Source: Limanda limanda
Lineage: Eukaryota; Chordata; Actinopteri; Pleuronectiformes; Pleuronectidae
Assembly: GCF_963576545.1 (NCBI RefSeq)
Contig: NC_083655.1
Span: 1,688,922-1,752,921, forward strand
Direction: 5' to 3'
DNA length: 64,000 nt
Position numbers and translations under genes: made by a program. Positions within the stretch are counted from its first letter, which is position 1, and the number at the start of each line of letters is the position of its first letter. The notes under the pieces are model-generated. The model did not search any database. It saw nothing but the letters and a program-made list of their open reading frames with translations, and was not told the DNA's origin. Positions 1 to 12,000 of this stretch are shown in pieces.

Positions 1-28
1 AACACCGTGTGGATTCTGTCCTTTACGT

Positions 29-915
29 CAGGGGTTTTCAACTGGTTTTGTCCCAGGGACCATTCCGACTAGAAAGTAATCCGCGGCCCACTGATGTGCT
101 TATGTGCGTGTGTGCGTGCCTGGGTGCATGTGGATAGAAGGAAGTTTTAACATTCGGTTATGCATGTTGGTTTTATTTAAAAACCTCAAACAAATCTAGA
201 AAAATCTGTGTAAAAAACAACAAAACGGTTGATTTTCAGTGCTTAAGAATTGAAAACAATGCAGTTTGTAGTTGTACTGCATCTCTGTGTCTATTCATTC
301 TGTCGGGAGAACTGCTACTGGATAGACGAAAGTCTTAGAGCTCTCCTAAGAAATTGTTTCTCAACCAGCGAACGTGGTAAAGTTGACTGTTATTGCAATC
401 AATTGTTTTGGCTATTATGCCAATTTATTTTTCTCATTACAAAGTATTTGTTTTTCGCTCTTTTGTTTTATTTAATATCTTCATTATAAATTCTGCCCTT
501 TTGGTCGTCTTTTTGGGAAAACAAAAATTCCCATCATACAAACAACATCTCCAAGACCTCCTGAGAGTTTATCTACCTAGTTCAAACGCTCTTCTACATC
601 TACCTTTAAAGGGGACATATTATGCCCATTTCACCACAGTTGATATGGTTTCTTGGGGTCTTAATGAAATGTCTGTAACATTTTTTGGTCAAAATACCAC
701 AAGGATCATTTAAAAACAGCAGCCTTTTTACCCTGTCTAAAACAGACCTCCTCAGATTGTCCTGTTTTGAGTGCTCCTTTTTTTTTCTTATTTTGGATAT
801 TTTTCACAGTATTCAAGAGTAATCTGGAAATGGTTTGAAATATCAAATTCGCGGACCCCCTGCAATGCCGTCGCGGACCACCAGGGGGCCGCGGACCCCC
901 GGTTGAAAACCCCTG
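29..915. mobile_element. Non-autonomous hAT element, copy 1, in chrnd intron 5
   Basis: Terminal inverted repeats begin CAGGGGTTTTCAAC and end GTTGAAAACCCCTG. The 8-bp target duplication CTTTACGT lies at 21-28 and 916-923, which is diagnostic of the hAT superfamily. No transposase is encoded. Two relatives lie at 32312-33130 and 50000-50796. This copy differs internally: from about 606 to 790 the relatives' sequence is replaced by a different repeat (starting AAAGGGGACATATTATGCC) that also occurs in reverse orientation at about 59290-59475. Confidence 0.9.
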
Positions 916-921
916 CTTTAC

Positions 922-3089
922 GTGAATTTGAGCGTGCAGTTCTGCCAGTCGAAGGGGAAGAAGTTGACGTTGATGGAGCAGGAGGAGCGGAAGATGGCGG
1001 GAGGCAGCCAGTAGCAGAACCCATCGGGATCCACCAGCACGTTGCTGTAGTAGGCCACCTGGAACTGGGCATCGTTACTGGGGAGAGGCAGAGGAGCCCG
1101 GTGAGATCGTCCCTGTAAAACAGCTTCTGAGTTCTCCTCACACACAAACACATGAGGAGAAATCAGAGGCTCGTGGTCTCGTTCAAGGTCAGAGGCCGAT
1201 GGACTGATCTTTAATATAGATTTAGAGATTATAGGTAAGACGTGTATTTATTATATGTGTGATAAACATGTTTTATGTTGTCTCCATGCACACAAATAAA
1301 TACAGAAAATTGAATCTCACTTGTTTTCCAGCACAATCTCCGGCAGCCACACCATGCTGGGGGGGAGGCGGAGCATCTCAATACCATCGAACTCTGTGGA
1401 GTTCCACGACAGCCGGTAGTCGGTCCACGACTAACACATGCAACGCAGCAAAAACACAAAATACACAAAATACACAAACACAGCAACAGTTGAGGATCTT
1501 TAAAACGTGCAGAATGCAATTCAGAATAAAGGTGTGTGTATCTAGAGGATCTGTACAAACAAATATACAGATATTTTCAAATAAAAAAACTTTTACGTAC
1601 ATGATCGATCCATACGTTCGTCAGCAGCGTCTCGTCTACTTCTTTCTGCAGAAGAAAGACACACGTGAGACTTTATTATTACCTCCATCTCCAAGGTCAG
1701 GTTTTGTCTGTGTGTTAGTTTGCCAGGGGTGTAAAGTAACAAATTAGATTTACTCACGTTACTGTAATTGAGTAGTTTTTTCGTGTACTTTGTAATTTTT
1801 TGAGTAGTTTTTGAAATGGATATTTTACTTATACTTAAGTAGATTTTAACCGAAGTATTGTACTTTGCTACATTGAAAATTACATCCGTTACTGAGTAAA
1901 AAAAAACATAGTTCAGGGCGCAAGGCAATTCTCACTGCAGTGGTAGATGCTGCATAGAGTGGATGACGTTCCCTAACGTGCACGTTCAACATATGTAAAC
2001 TGATCGTAAAGTTCACTGTTCGTGAAAAATATGCGCGACATGCACCACACTGCACAGGGATCCACTGCGGAGGGGTTGCAGAGCCGCGGGTTGCAGACCC
2101 CTGGCTACGGCGAAAGAGCGATGTCTTGACATGTCCTCCCAAAAGTTCTTAAATGTTGTGTTGACATGTTAAATGTTTAATGTTTGACATGTTTAATGTC
2201 ATTGCACTTAAATTTGTAAAGATCTCCTTTAATTAAAAATAACTGTTTTTGGATTGGATTTATGACCCCATGTCCTTATTTTGCACTGTATGGGAGCGGC
2301 CCCCATCAAGTTGTTGGAAGTAACTAAGTAACTTTTACTTAAAGTACATTTAAAATGAACTACTTTTTACTTTTACTTGAGTAGATTTTTAGCTGTGTAC
2401 TTTATTTGTACTTAAGTAAAATTTCATCAAAGTAAAGGTACTTTTACTTGAGTACAATATTTCAGTACTTTTTACACCTCTGTAATTTGCAGGATTACGT
2501 AAAAACTCCTGGACTGATTATCTAGAAACCTGGTGGAAGGATTAGGTATCTGTCAAAAAACAACTCAGCAATAATAATGAGTTGATCTTGATGAAGAAAA
2601 AGAGGAGTGATTTTTATAAGCGTGTGAAATCAGGATCTAGTGAATTTAAATGTTTCACACGGAGACTGTTGGGCCTCGGAGGGATGAACTCTACTCTGTT
2701 TAAAACTACTCTGTTAAATATAATGGAGTGAAACAAGCTCAAACTAGGTATTAAAGTGTCTCTGTTTTACAAAAGCTTCATTTCACTCAAACAGTGAGAG
2801 ACACACACACAGTTTACAACAGACGTCCTGGTACCAGAGAGATGAGGTTGGAGAGCGTGAGGGCGAGGTACACGTCCACGGCGTCCTGCTGCCGCTCCGT
2901 GGGACGCAGCTCCTTGTTGTATCCTCGCTCCTGAAACAGGTGGTGAATCAAACGCTCCTCCTCGTTCCTGCCCCAGCACTCTGACACACACACACACACA
3001 CACACAATCAATAAGTTTACATATACATCAGCAGCATGATGTCACCCATACACGTTAAAGAACAGGTCTCACCCCTAACCCACAAAGCA

Positions 3090-3150
<61 letters not shown>

Positions 3151-4686
3151 TGTGTGTGTGTGAATGCCTACATGCTGCTCACGTTTCAGTCCCTCATGGC
3201 AGCTGCTGTGACACAAGTTCACTTCTGCAGAGCTCAAACTGAAGCTGGCAAACATTTCTCATTCTCATCTCCACACGTCCCCACAGCCATGATTATCTGT
3301 TTGTTTATCAGTTTGTTTATCAGTTTGTTTCTCAGTTTGTTTCTCAGTTTGTTTCTCAGTTTGTTTCTCAGTTTGTTTATCAGTTTGTTTATCAGTTTGT
3401 TTATCAGTTTGTTTATCTGTTGGTTTCACAGTTTGTTTATCAGTTTGTTTATCAGTTTGTTTATCTGTTTGTCAATCAGTTTGTTTATCAGTTTGTTTAT
3501 CTGTTGGTTTATCAGTTTGTTTCTCAGTTTGTTTATCAGTTTGTTTATCTGTTTGTTTATCAGTTTGTTTCTCAGTTTGTTTCTCAGTCTGTTTCTCTGT
3601 TTGTTTCTCAGATTGTTTCTCAGTCTGTTTCTCTGTTTGTTTCTCAGTTTGTTTCTCAGTTTGTTTCTCAGTTTGTTTATCAGTTTGTTTCTCAGTTTGT
3701 TTATCAGTTTGTTTCTCAGTTTGTTTATCAGTTTGTTTCTCAGATTGTTTATCAGTTTGTTTATCAGTTGGTTTCACAGTTTGTTTATCAGTTTGTTTAT
3801 CAGTTTGTTTCTCTGTCTGTTTCTCAGTTGGTTTCACAGTTTGTTTATCAGTTTGTTTATCAGTTTGTTTCTCTGTCTGTTTATCAGTTGGTTTCACAGT
3901 TTGTTTATCAGATTGTTTCTCAGTTTGTTTCTCAGTCTGTTTCTCTCTTTGTTTCTCAGTTTGTTTCTCAGATTGTTTATCAGTTTGTTTATCAGTTGGT
4001 TTCACAGTTTGTTTATCAGTTTGTTTATCAGTTTGTTTCTCTGTCTGTTTCTCAGTTGGTTTCACAGTTTGTTTATCAGATTGTTTATCAGTTTGTTTCT
4101 CAGTCTGTTTCTCTCTTTGTTTCTCAGTCTGTTTCTCAGTTGGTTTCACAGTTGGTTTCTCAGTTTGTTTCTCTGTTTGTTTATCAGTTTGTTTCTCAGT
4201 TTGTTTCTCAGTTTGTTTATCAGTTTGTTTATAATTGTGGATATTTAGATTATCTTTCTGTTAAACTGAAGCTCCGTCATGAGGTTCCTCTCAGCTGTTA
4301 AAATTTTAGTTTAATCTCATTTCTGAAACTTAAAAACTTAATCCAGTTAATTTCCCTTTAAAAAAGAACTGAAATGTTTGATTATCAGGATTGTTGTCAA
4401 ACAGATTTGCCTCATCTGTCCATTGGCGACCCAAAGTTTTTACAACTTCTCCATGCAGGGGCCCAGATGAACATTTAAGTAACGACTAAATGTGTGAAGA
4501 TGAATCAAAACAAGAGGTTTTTACAGATGGCACCAACATTTCTGCTGCTTTTATCATAAACAGTTTTTAACTTTGGCTTCACATCAAACATTGAGATGAG
4601 GTGAGATGTTAAAGGAGGACTCACTCACCAGATGAGAGCAGAGTGAGGAGGAACACGGCTCCGAGTGCTGCAGCCTGAAGCTTCAT
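922..4686 (-). CDS. chrnd: Nicotinic acetylcholine receptor delta subunit, exons 1-5 (5' part of gene)
   Basis: Muscle-type acetylcholine receptor subunit of the postsynaptic membrane, a pentameric ligand-gated cation channel. Exons (minus strand) are 4629-4686, 2835-2980, 1601-1645, 1321-1430 and 922-1077. Their lengths of 58, 146, 45, 110 and 156 bp follow the classic muscle-subunit gene pattern, and all junctions are GT-AG with matching phase. The start ATG opens a hydrophobic signal peptide ([20 protein letters not shown]). The mature N terminus has [20 protein letters not shown] and exon 4 has [18 protein letters not shown]; both read as delta rather than gamma or epsilon. Exon 5 carries the Cys-loop [15 protein letters not shown] (C-x13-C). 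The transmembrane region lies off the left edge. A hAT element sits directly after the exon 5 donor. The next gene upstream is cip2a, same strand. Confidence 0.93.
1724..2482. mobile_element. hAT-type MITE in chrnd intron 2
   Basis: The ends are inverted repeats, CAGGGGTGTAAAGTAAC and, on the other strand, CAGAGGTGTAAAAAGTAC. Both flanks are rich in ACTTAAGTA-like subterminal repeats. The flanking 8-mers TAGTTTGC (1716-1723) and TAATTTGC (2483-2490) are a target duplication with one mismatch. No coding capacity is seen. It fills most of the intron between exons 2 and 3. Confidence 0.8.
2985..3162. repeat. CA/TG microsatellites flanking chrnd exon 2
   Basis: A (CA)n run abuts the exon 2 acceptor (2985-3005) and a (TG)n run spans 3092-3162. 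The CA run forms part of the polypyrimidine side of the acceptor on the minus strand. Confidence 0.95.
3291..4241. repeat. 12-bp minisatellite (CAGTTTGTTTAT-like) in chrnd intron 1
   Basis: About 950 bp of a degenerate 12-bp unit, CAGTTTGTTTMT, with variants CAGTCTGTTTCT and CAGTTGGTTTCA arranged in higher-order blocks. Because 12 is a multiple of 3 and the unit lacks stops in several frames, long open frames run through it on both strands; these are not genes. Confidence 0.95.
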
Positions 4687-4823
4687 GTCGGACTGAAGGC
4701 TCCCGGCCGACCTTCTGCCCAAAGACCAAGTGAGTGACAGGAGGCAGCTGCAGGAACACAAGAGGAGAAAATAGAAAACAGATCGAGCAGCCGGCTGCTG
4801 TCACCTCCACCCTGCACGGGAAA

Positions 4824-4866
<43 letters not shown>
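4687..4866 (-). promoter_or_regulatory. chrnd 5' flank with E-box and GT repeat
   Basis: Immediately upstream of the chrnd ATG. An E-box CAGCTG lies at 4745-4750, about 60 bp from the ATG. Muscle acetylcholine receptor promoters are classically driven by myogenic bHLH factors through E-boxes. A (GT)n tract follows at 4827-4866. The transcription start cannot be placed from sequence. Confidence 0.4.
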
Positions 4867-4868
<2 letters not shown>

Positions 4869-4929
4869 ACAGACACAGTAATACAACAGCAAACATGTGA
4901 TGAAGAATTTAACAAACAACTAGTTTAAG

Positions 4930-5590
4930 TGCAGCGGACGAGAGAAATCCTTCAATCCGAAATGTTGGTTTGAATATCTGTATAAATGTCTAAATATCTG
5001 CAGCTGAACATGAAACTGTGTGCTCCAGCTAAAAGATCTGAAGTTTAAAAACCTGAGAAACTTATACTTAAAGCAGTTGGACTTAATGGACAAGCTGCGT
5101 TAAGAGTTTATGGATTTAAGTGTCACTTAAAGTCAAAGTACTGAACCCTGTCACTCACCTGATTGAGAATCTGAAGTTTACTTTAGTTTTCTGTTATTAG
5201 TTATTAACATGAATGATGTTCTCTCTATATACAGCCTCACTTAATATTGAATATGGGCTATACAAATAAAATTTGATTGATTGACTTTGTCTCCTGGTAT
5301 CACCGACTGTTGCTTTATTAAATTATTAAAAGATAGGAATATCTCAAACAGAGGTTTGGACCAAACTGTTCACGTTACAGCCCGACAGATTTAAAGTAGA
5401 AAGAAATTCTGATACCAATATATCAACTGACATTTATGTCATCAAACTCCTGTGACAAAGACATTAATTGAGGTTTGACATTTTAACCATAGTTATAAAG
5501 GAATCAACTGGTTACAAACCTTCAGTCACAACAAATTTCCAAACTCCAGCCGGACGTCTGTCACTCACAGCTCAGTTACAATTTAAAAAC
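4930..5590. other. Intergenic spacer chrnd-cip2a
   Basis: No gene seen. A repeat tail (GAATATGGGCTATACAAATA, 5240-5282, ending in TTGATTGATTG) matches a dispersed fish element whose related copy lies reversed near 17335-17365. Confidence 0.6.
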
Positions 5591-6084
5591 TTTATTCACA
5601 TACAGTGGTTCAGTCTCGACTTGTTACAGAAAGTGAAAGAAGTCAAACTGAATCAAGCCAGTTATGCAGATCCCGACAGAATCTGATCAGATGAGTTTTA
5701 CTTTTTGAAAATCAGTTCATAAACATATTTACAAAGAAAAAGCAGCAGCGTCACTTTGCTGTTTTATACTGAATCTAAAATACACACATTTGATTTGGCC
5801 TTAAATCCATTAAAAATACAATTACATCATTTATTTATCAAACAATAAAACACAGACACAAACTTACAAAGATTTCAACATGACTTGAAAATACTAGATT
5901 AATTTAAAAGGAGACCAAAAGTCTGAGACCATGAAAGTGTGAGAACTGGTCTCAGACTTCTAGTTCTTTATGTTTTATTAAGTATAGTATATATTTAAAA
6001 AAAAATATACAGTATTACAGATTAAAAAAAGATCGAAGTTAATAAAGTTCCTTTAAGTCTGTTTTCCTTCCGTCACTCCTCTCC
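5591..6084 (-). other. cip2a 3' UTR with poly(A) signals
   Basis: AT-rich sequence after the cip2a stop. Several AATAAA hexamers occur on the minus strand, including one at 5591-5596 and others near 5829 and 5970. Which one is used cannot be told. Confidence 0.5.
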
Positions 6085-9000
6085 TCAGAGCGACAGGTTG
6101 ACGTCGCTCTTCATCTTGCCGCTGCTCAGGCTGTGGATCATGGAGATCATGGCCGAGTGTTTGTTCAGCTCGTCCTCTTTCTGCTTCAGCTTGGTCTCCA
6201 GCTGGCTCTTCTGCAGCTCCAGAGAAGACGCCTGGACAAGAGGAAACGTCAAAGTTCTCAGTATCAGAAATCATTTAAGGTCTCAAGACCCATTTTGTGT
6301 GTGTGCAACAGTTTTAAACGAGGCCTCGGGTCTCGTGATGCCTGCTGGTGATCTTTAATGCTCCTCGTTACCTTGATGCTGGCGTCCTTCCTCGCCTGCT
6401 CCGTCTTGTTCAGTTCTTTCCTCAAAACATCCACCGTCTCCTCCAGGTCCCTCCTCTCCTGATCCTTCTCCTTCACCTTCTCCTCCTCGGCCCGCAGTTC
6501 ACCACGTAGACCTGACCAGAAGGAGACGGTTTAATTCAAGAACAGACGCACTGTGATTCTCATCACAACCTTCAGGGGGTTCCAGAGGGATTCTTCACTA
6601 AATCATACGTGGGATTACTTGGTGATTCTGGTGAAAACATGAAACTCTGCAGAGATGGTGCTGAGTGTGTGTCGGTGACCAGCAGGTGAACATGACCAGT
6701 CGTGAAGACAGCCTGCTCTCATTAGGATTCAGCCTCTCACTGACCTGTGATGTCACTGTTTTTCTGCTGTAGATCTGAACGGACAGATCTGACCTCCTCC
6801 TCTCTCTCCTCCAACTCTGACGCCATCCTAAGAAAGAGAAGAGGACACTGCACCGTGAACCTTTGACTGAAACTGACGACTTCCGTGTGAAGCTTTTCTG
6901 TTCAGTCAGAGAAAGATGGAGGGAAACAGAAAGGTACTAAGATGTGTGTGTGAATTACTTTTCGTGTTGCAGCTGCAGAGCTTCGTGGTTCTTCCTCAGA
7001 GCGTCGCTCTGTTTGGTGAGAGCGACGTGAGCGACCTGCTGCTCCCTCAGCAGCCGCTCGCTCTCACTGAACCTGCACAGGAGAACAACCTGTCACACAT
7101 CTACAGGGACAAGACCATCGATCCCAGTCCATCAAACAGCCTCAGCCTGTGAGGAAACTTTTCAATTTCTTTTTTGAATCACAGAAGACTTCATATTATC
7201 ATTATTCATTTTCAATAGATAACGCGTAAGTCAAAGTCACTTCATTCTACACGATCTGGTTTACGCAGCCAAAACAAATTTGATCCGCACAGAAATCTGA
7301 ATTATTTTTGGTTAAGTTTTGAGCAAAGAACTTTGTTTTGGAGGTCAACATACAAATTACAAGACTTAACTTTTATTTTAAATGAGTTCTCTCAACTGAA
7401 ACTCACGAAATCCTCAAAGCGCGTGTTTCTGGTCTAACTGCAGCTGAAAGGATGATCGCCACAATGTGGAAAACACCCCATATACCATCTCGGCGACAGT
7501 GGCTGCTCAACTTCATAGATGTTGCGCTTCTGGAATTGTCCACAGCACGCGTCCATGGTGCAAAGGAGGAAGTGTCATTGTACTGGGCTCGTACAGTGGA
7601 AGCTCTCAAAGGCAAACCATTTGATAGATCTAACTAGGTTACACTTCACTGGCACTTTTTTCCTTTTGCATTTATGACATTTTATGTATTTTACTTAATT
7701 TTTGCTATATATTTATCTTCAGTTATATCTTTTTATTTTATTTTTATGTTTTCATTTTATTATTATCCGGCGTGTATGTGTGTATCTGTGTGTGTGAGTA
7801 CATGGGTATGCTTATGTTTGTATACGGTATTTACTTTATTTATGTGCTGTTGAATGAAGATGATTGTTGTCCTTCAAATCCCAATAAAAATTTGATCACA
7901 AAAAAAAAAAAAGACTTAACTGTATATGTGGGGTTTAACAAATTTCAAATGTTCATCTGAGGTTTTCAGAACCTGCATCCTCCCTGATTCATACGCACTA
8001 CAGAAGTTTAATGATTTATGTTCCTATGTTTCCGGTTGCTGTCCCTCTGCCTCCCACCTGCTGAGCAAGGCGTTGTATCCTCCTTTCAGACCCTGGTGCT
8101 CCTCAGTGTCCTGCTGCAGCCTGGCGTTGTGCTGCAGCAGCTCCTCCATGTCGGCCTTGGAGCGCTTCACCTCCAGCACCTGCTTGCTGAGCTCGCTCTG
8201 CAGATCCTCGCGCCGCCGCTCGGCTTCCTTCAGCAGAGAGCCAAGTTTCAGAGCCTGAGGAAAAAGAAACAGCAGAAAATAAGTGACAGTAACCAGAGGA
8301 TTCAGGAAGCAGATGAGGAGACTGACTAACGGCCTCATGGTTTGAATGTGGTAAGTGTCGAGGTCACCTCAGCCTCAGCTTGAGCTCGTTGGAAGCGAAA
8401 CTGAGAGAGAAGACGGTCGGCCTGAGAAAGAGCGAGAGCCTTCGCCTCCAACAGGTCCTGCAGGCGACTCTCCTGAGACTGATCACATGACAGGAAGAGA
8501 AATAACCCTCATGTAAAAAAACATACACTGTAAAAAATGACCACAGAAGAAGCAGGATTTACTGCAGTGAAAATATACTGTTTGAGAAACACATCTTTTA
8601 AAGAAAAAAAATAAAAAATCATTTACATTCATAAAGCAGCATTCACACGTAAGTTCTTCTATTTTATCTGACAAACGTACTCACCGCAAATGCTGAGATC
8701 TTCTGTGCATAAACATCGATGATCTCAGACACATGAGAGTCTTTCACCGGCTCCTGCAGCTACAGAAACAGACAGTTGGTTTTTTAGCTGCTTTATCAGA
8801 ATACTTTTTATGGTCCTGAAGAGATGACATGATTCAGAAATGCATGTTATCATAGAAACATGGCCCCCTAAGATTATTCTATCGATGTCAATAATGAAAA
8901 TCTGTGAAAACTCCAAACTTCAGTCTCAGTATTTGATGCAGTTTTTCAAACTGAACAACGAACTATTGATTTTTAAACACACACAGTTTTTACCCCCAGG

Positions 9001-12000
9001 CCATTCTGCATCTTCTCCACCAGACTGTGGACGCCCCTGCTGGTTCCGGTGGAAGAGTCCAGTACACTCGTGTTTATCCTGGGAGGCGGGACTTCCTGCA
9101 CAGCCACACGTTTGACGGACAGCTCACAATCCCTCGGGCGATAAGCGTTGTTGGCCGCGATGCTTTCTCCCAGACTTCAACAGTACGAGATCAACGACAG
9201 CACAGTGAGTTTTTTGATTCATTTTCATCTCAATGTTGTAAGACCTTATATGTGTTTGGGAAGCATTTGAGAAATGTAAATGTGTTTTGTGGACATTTAA
9301 AACCTTCCGGATGTGACTCACACCAACGAAGGGAAGTCTGGGAGGGGCGTGGCTTCAAACAGCAGCGAGAGTCCAGTCTGCACACGCTGCCTGTGGTGGG
9401 ACGTCAGAGCCAGAGAGAGGGGAGTGGCTATCCTTTGATCCTGAACGACCAAGACAGAGAGAGAAAGATAAGTCACTGACAAAACCACAGAACAGGGAAG
9501 AGAGACGGAGAACAGGAAGTGAAGGTGTGAGTGTGTGTTAAGCTTAATGTGTGAAGATATCTATTATTTTATCCCGAATAGTTTTGAGTGTGTACCTGTA
9601 ACATCCTGTAGAAGCTGGTCTCCATGTCTTTCACCTGCTGTCTCAGTTTGCTCATCAACTCCAGAGTCTTCAGCAGAGCTTCTGCACACACCTGACTGAG
9701 CCGGCACCAAAAACACTCGACTAAGAACTTGAAATAATTCAGCTCATTTACTCAAGAAGCCAAACGACAGATTAAAAAACAAATCCATCACAGAGCAACG
9801 TCCTGCATTCCCCACGTTCAGTGAGGAGCATGTTCGTAAATCCTCACTATCGAGATGTGAAACATGAAATTCTATTTGGTTCTTTTGTGAAACAGGTTAT
9901 ACAGAGTTATTCTGAAAACAGAACACTGATCAGAACCCATGTTAGTTTAATGTACAGTTTATACATTCATCTGTGACTCACCTGATATCATTGTCAGAGC
10001 CGGGAGGGAGACAGGTAAGAGGGTTGTTGCCATGACAACAGGAGAGGAGGGACTCCGCCTGCGAGAGGCAGAGCTGAGCGCTCACCTGACGGGACACGAT
10101 GGATCGGGTGGAGTCGTCAGTGCACAGGAGTGGAAGAGTTAAGGCTTCAGAACGAGCAGAAACACAAGAGACACAACATTCGCCGAAAGAAGCAGCAGAA
10201 GGGCCGACCTCCTGTGAAGGATATGAAGCAGCAAACTGTTGACGTGTGTGATGCGGTGGCAGTGTTTCCTCAGGTGGGCGTCTCCCTTCGCAGGGTCGAC
10301 GCCCCTCAGGAGCTCCAGCAGAACTGGAAGCAGCATTTCTATGAAGCTCACAACACGATCAGGTAAAGTTTCTGCTCCCAACGACTCCTGAGAAAACAGG
10401 ACAACGGGATCAGGAACTAAAGAAATAAAGAGAAAGTAAAAGAGAAAACTTATTATATAAAGACAGTTTCCCTCAGCTACCTTCAGTAGCTCATGCAGCA
10501 GGTGCAGGGCCTGCAGAGAGCACGCTTCAGCGCCCTCCACAGGCGAGCTCAGCCACTGCACCAGGGCGAGGCCAGACTGCTCCTTGCGGCCCCCATTATC
10601 CAGACCGGGCCCCTGCCTTCGACCCGGGGCTTTTAGTTTGGCTGCAGCCGGTTTGAAAACCACGTCACACAGGAGCGAGCGCAGACCTGAGACACTGCAC
10701 ATGGCCAGGAGCAGCTCCAAGACCTGCAAAACACACACAGGGCGGAATTTGCCTTTTGTTTCTTTTCACACTTTTCTCTGTAACCACAAAAGTCTCATTC
10801 AATATTTTGCTGAACCAGAATAATGTCGAGTATCTGTGCTGTTTAATGTTGAGCGAATGCTGACGGGTTTCTCTGGTCTCACCTTGGCTGCAGAATCTGG
10901 GTCTTTGGACTGCAACAGTCCTAAAACCTGAGACAAACATGCTGAGAAGTGCTGATACCTGGCAAAGGAAAGAAAACATTCACATTTACCTCGAAGCAAC
11001 CGCTGAGTTAACTGAGAAATGTCTGTATGTGCTTGTGGCTGCACCTTGTGAGGAAGTCTGCTATTTTGGAGTTTTTCAACAAGTCCACCAAGAGATCCAC
11101 TGAGTATTTTCTTGTCAAAGTCCCGTCGCCGTTCACAATGATGTTGAACACAAGCTGGAAGGTCTGATGGATGTTCTTTGCGTCAAAGAACTGATGAGAA
11201 CAAGCAGAGAACAAGAGTGAAGAAATAGTTGTTGAGATGAGTAAATGAGATAAATCACATCATCACATTTTTGGAACTAGAAACTGAATATAAAGTGAGG
11301 TATGTACAGTAAACTGAATTAGCACTTTATCAAGAACACAGAACTAATACTGATAAATTCACTTTGCTTTCATAACAGCTTCAGTTCTTCACGACCGCAT
11401 CATTTAATTCAGGAGATGTGTCAGCGACATTCATGTCAGTTAAATTCATGTCATTACAATAGCAAGCTTTTTCTTGCTTTGAGAAAGAAAGACTGGAGGA
11501 GAAAGGAGGAGCCTTGGATCCACAAGTGTTCAGTTTTAAATGAAAGATGTTAAGAGGTTTTCTTTCCCTGGGATTTAAATAGAAGTTCAGTCGATTCCTG
11601 CAGAGTTTTACCTTCTCGCCCACCTTCTCGTTCAGGGTGAGGCTGGACAGTATGGACAACGTGAAGACCACCACCGTCAGGCTGTTGTGAGCCAGGAAGT
11701 TGATCAGTGTGCGGTAAAACGGTTTCACATTGTCCTACACAGAAAAACACACAAATTACACAGAAGAACCAAGGTGTAACATCCATGTAGGCAACAAGCT
11801 GATAATGTTTGTGTTGTGGATTTCCTGTTCAGACCATTGTTAGTTACCCTGTGTATTGTTTTCACTCCTTTCTGTTATTACTACATAGAGTCAGAGTCAA
11901 ACATTCTTACACCTGAGAAGCTGAAACGAGGGGATGTGAAGAAACAAATAAATCTATTCAATTAATTTTCCCTCAATCACCTGATCGATTAATCAACAAA

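Noticed and set aside
250..713. Short plus-strand frames inside hAT copy 1 and its relatives (32539-33047, 50223-50731)
   Set aside because: They lie inside a non-autonomous element and have no transposase motifs.
3094..4301. Long open frames (up to 384 codons) over the intron 1 minisatellite of chrnd
   Set aside because: Product of a stop-free 12-bp repeat; several frames on both strands are open at once and they lie within a well-defined intron.
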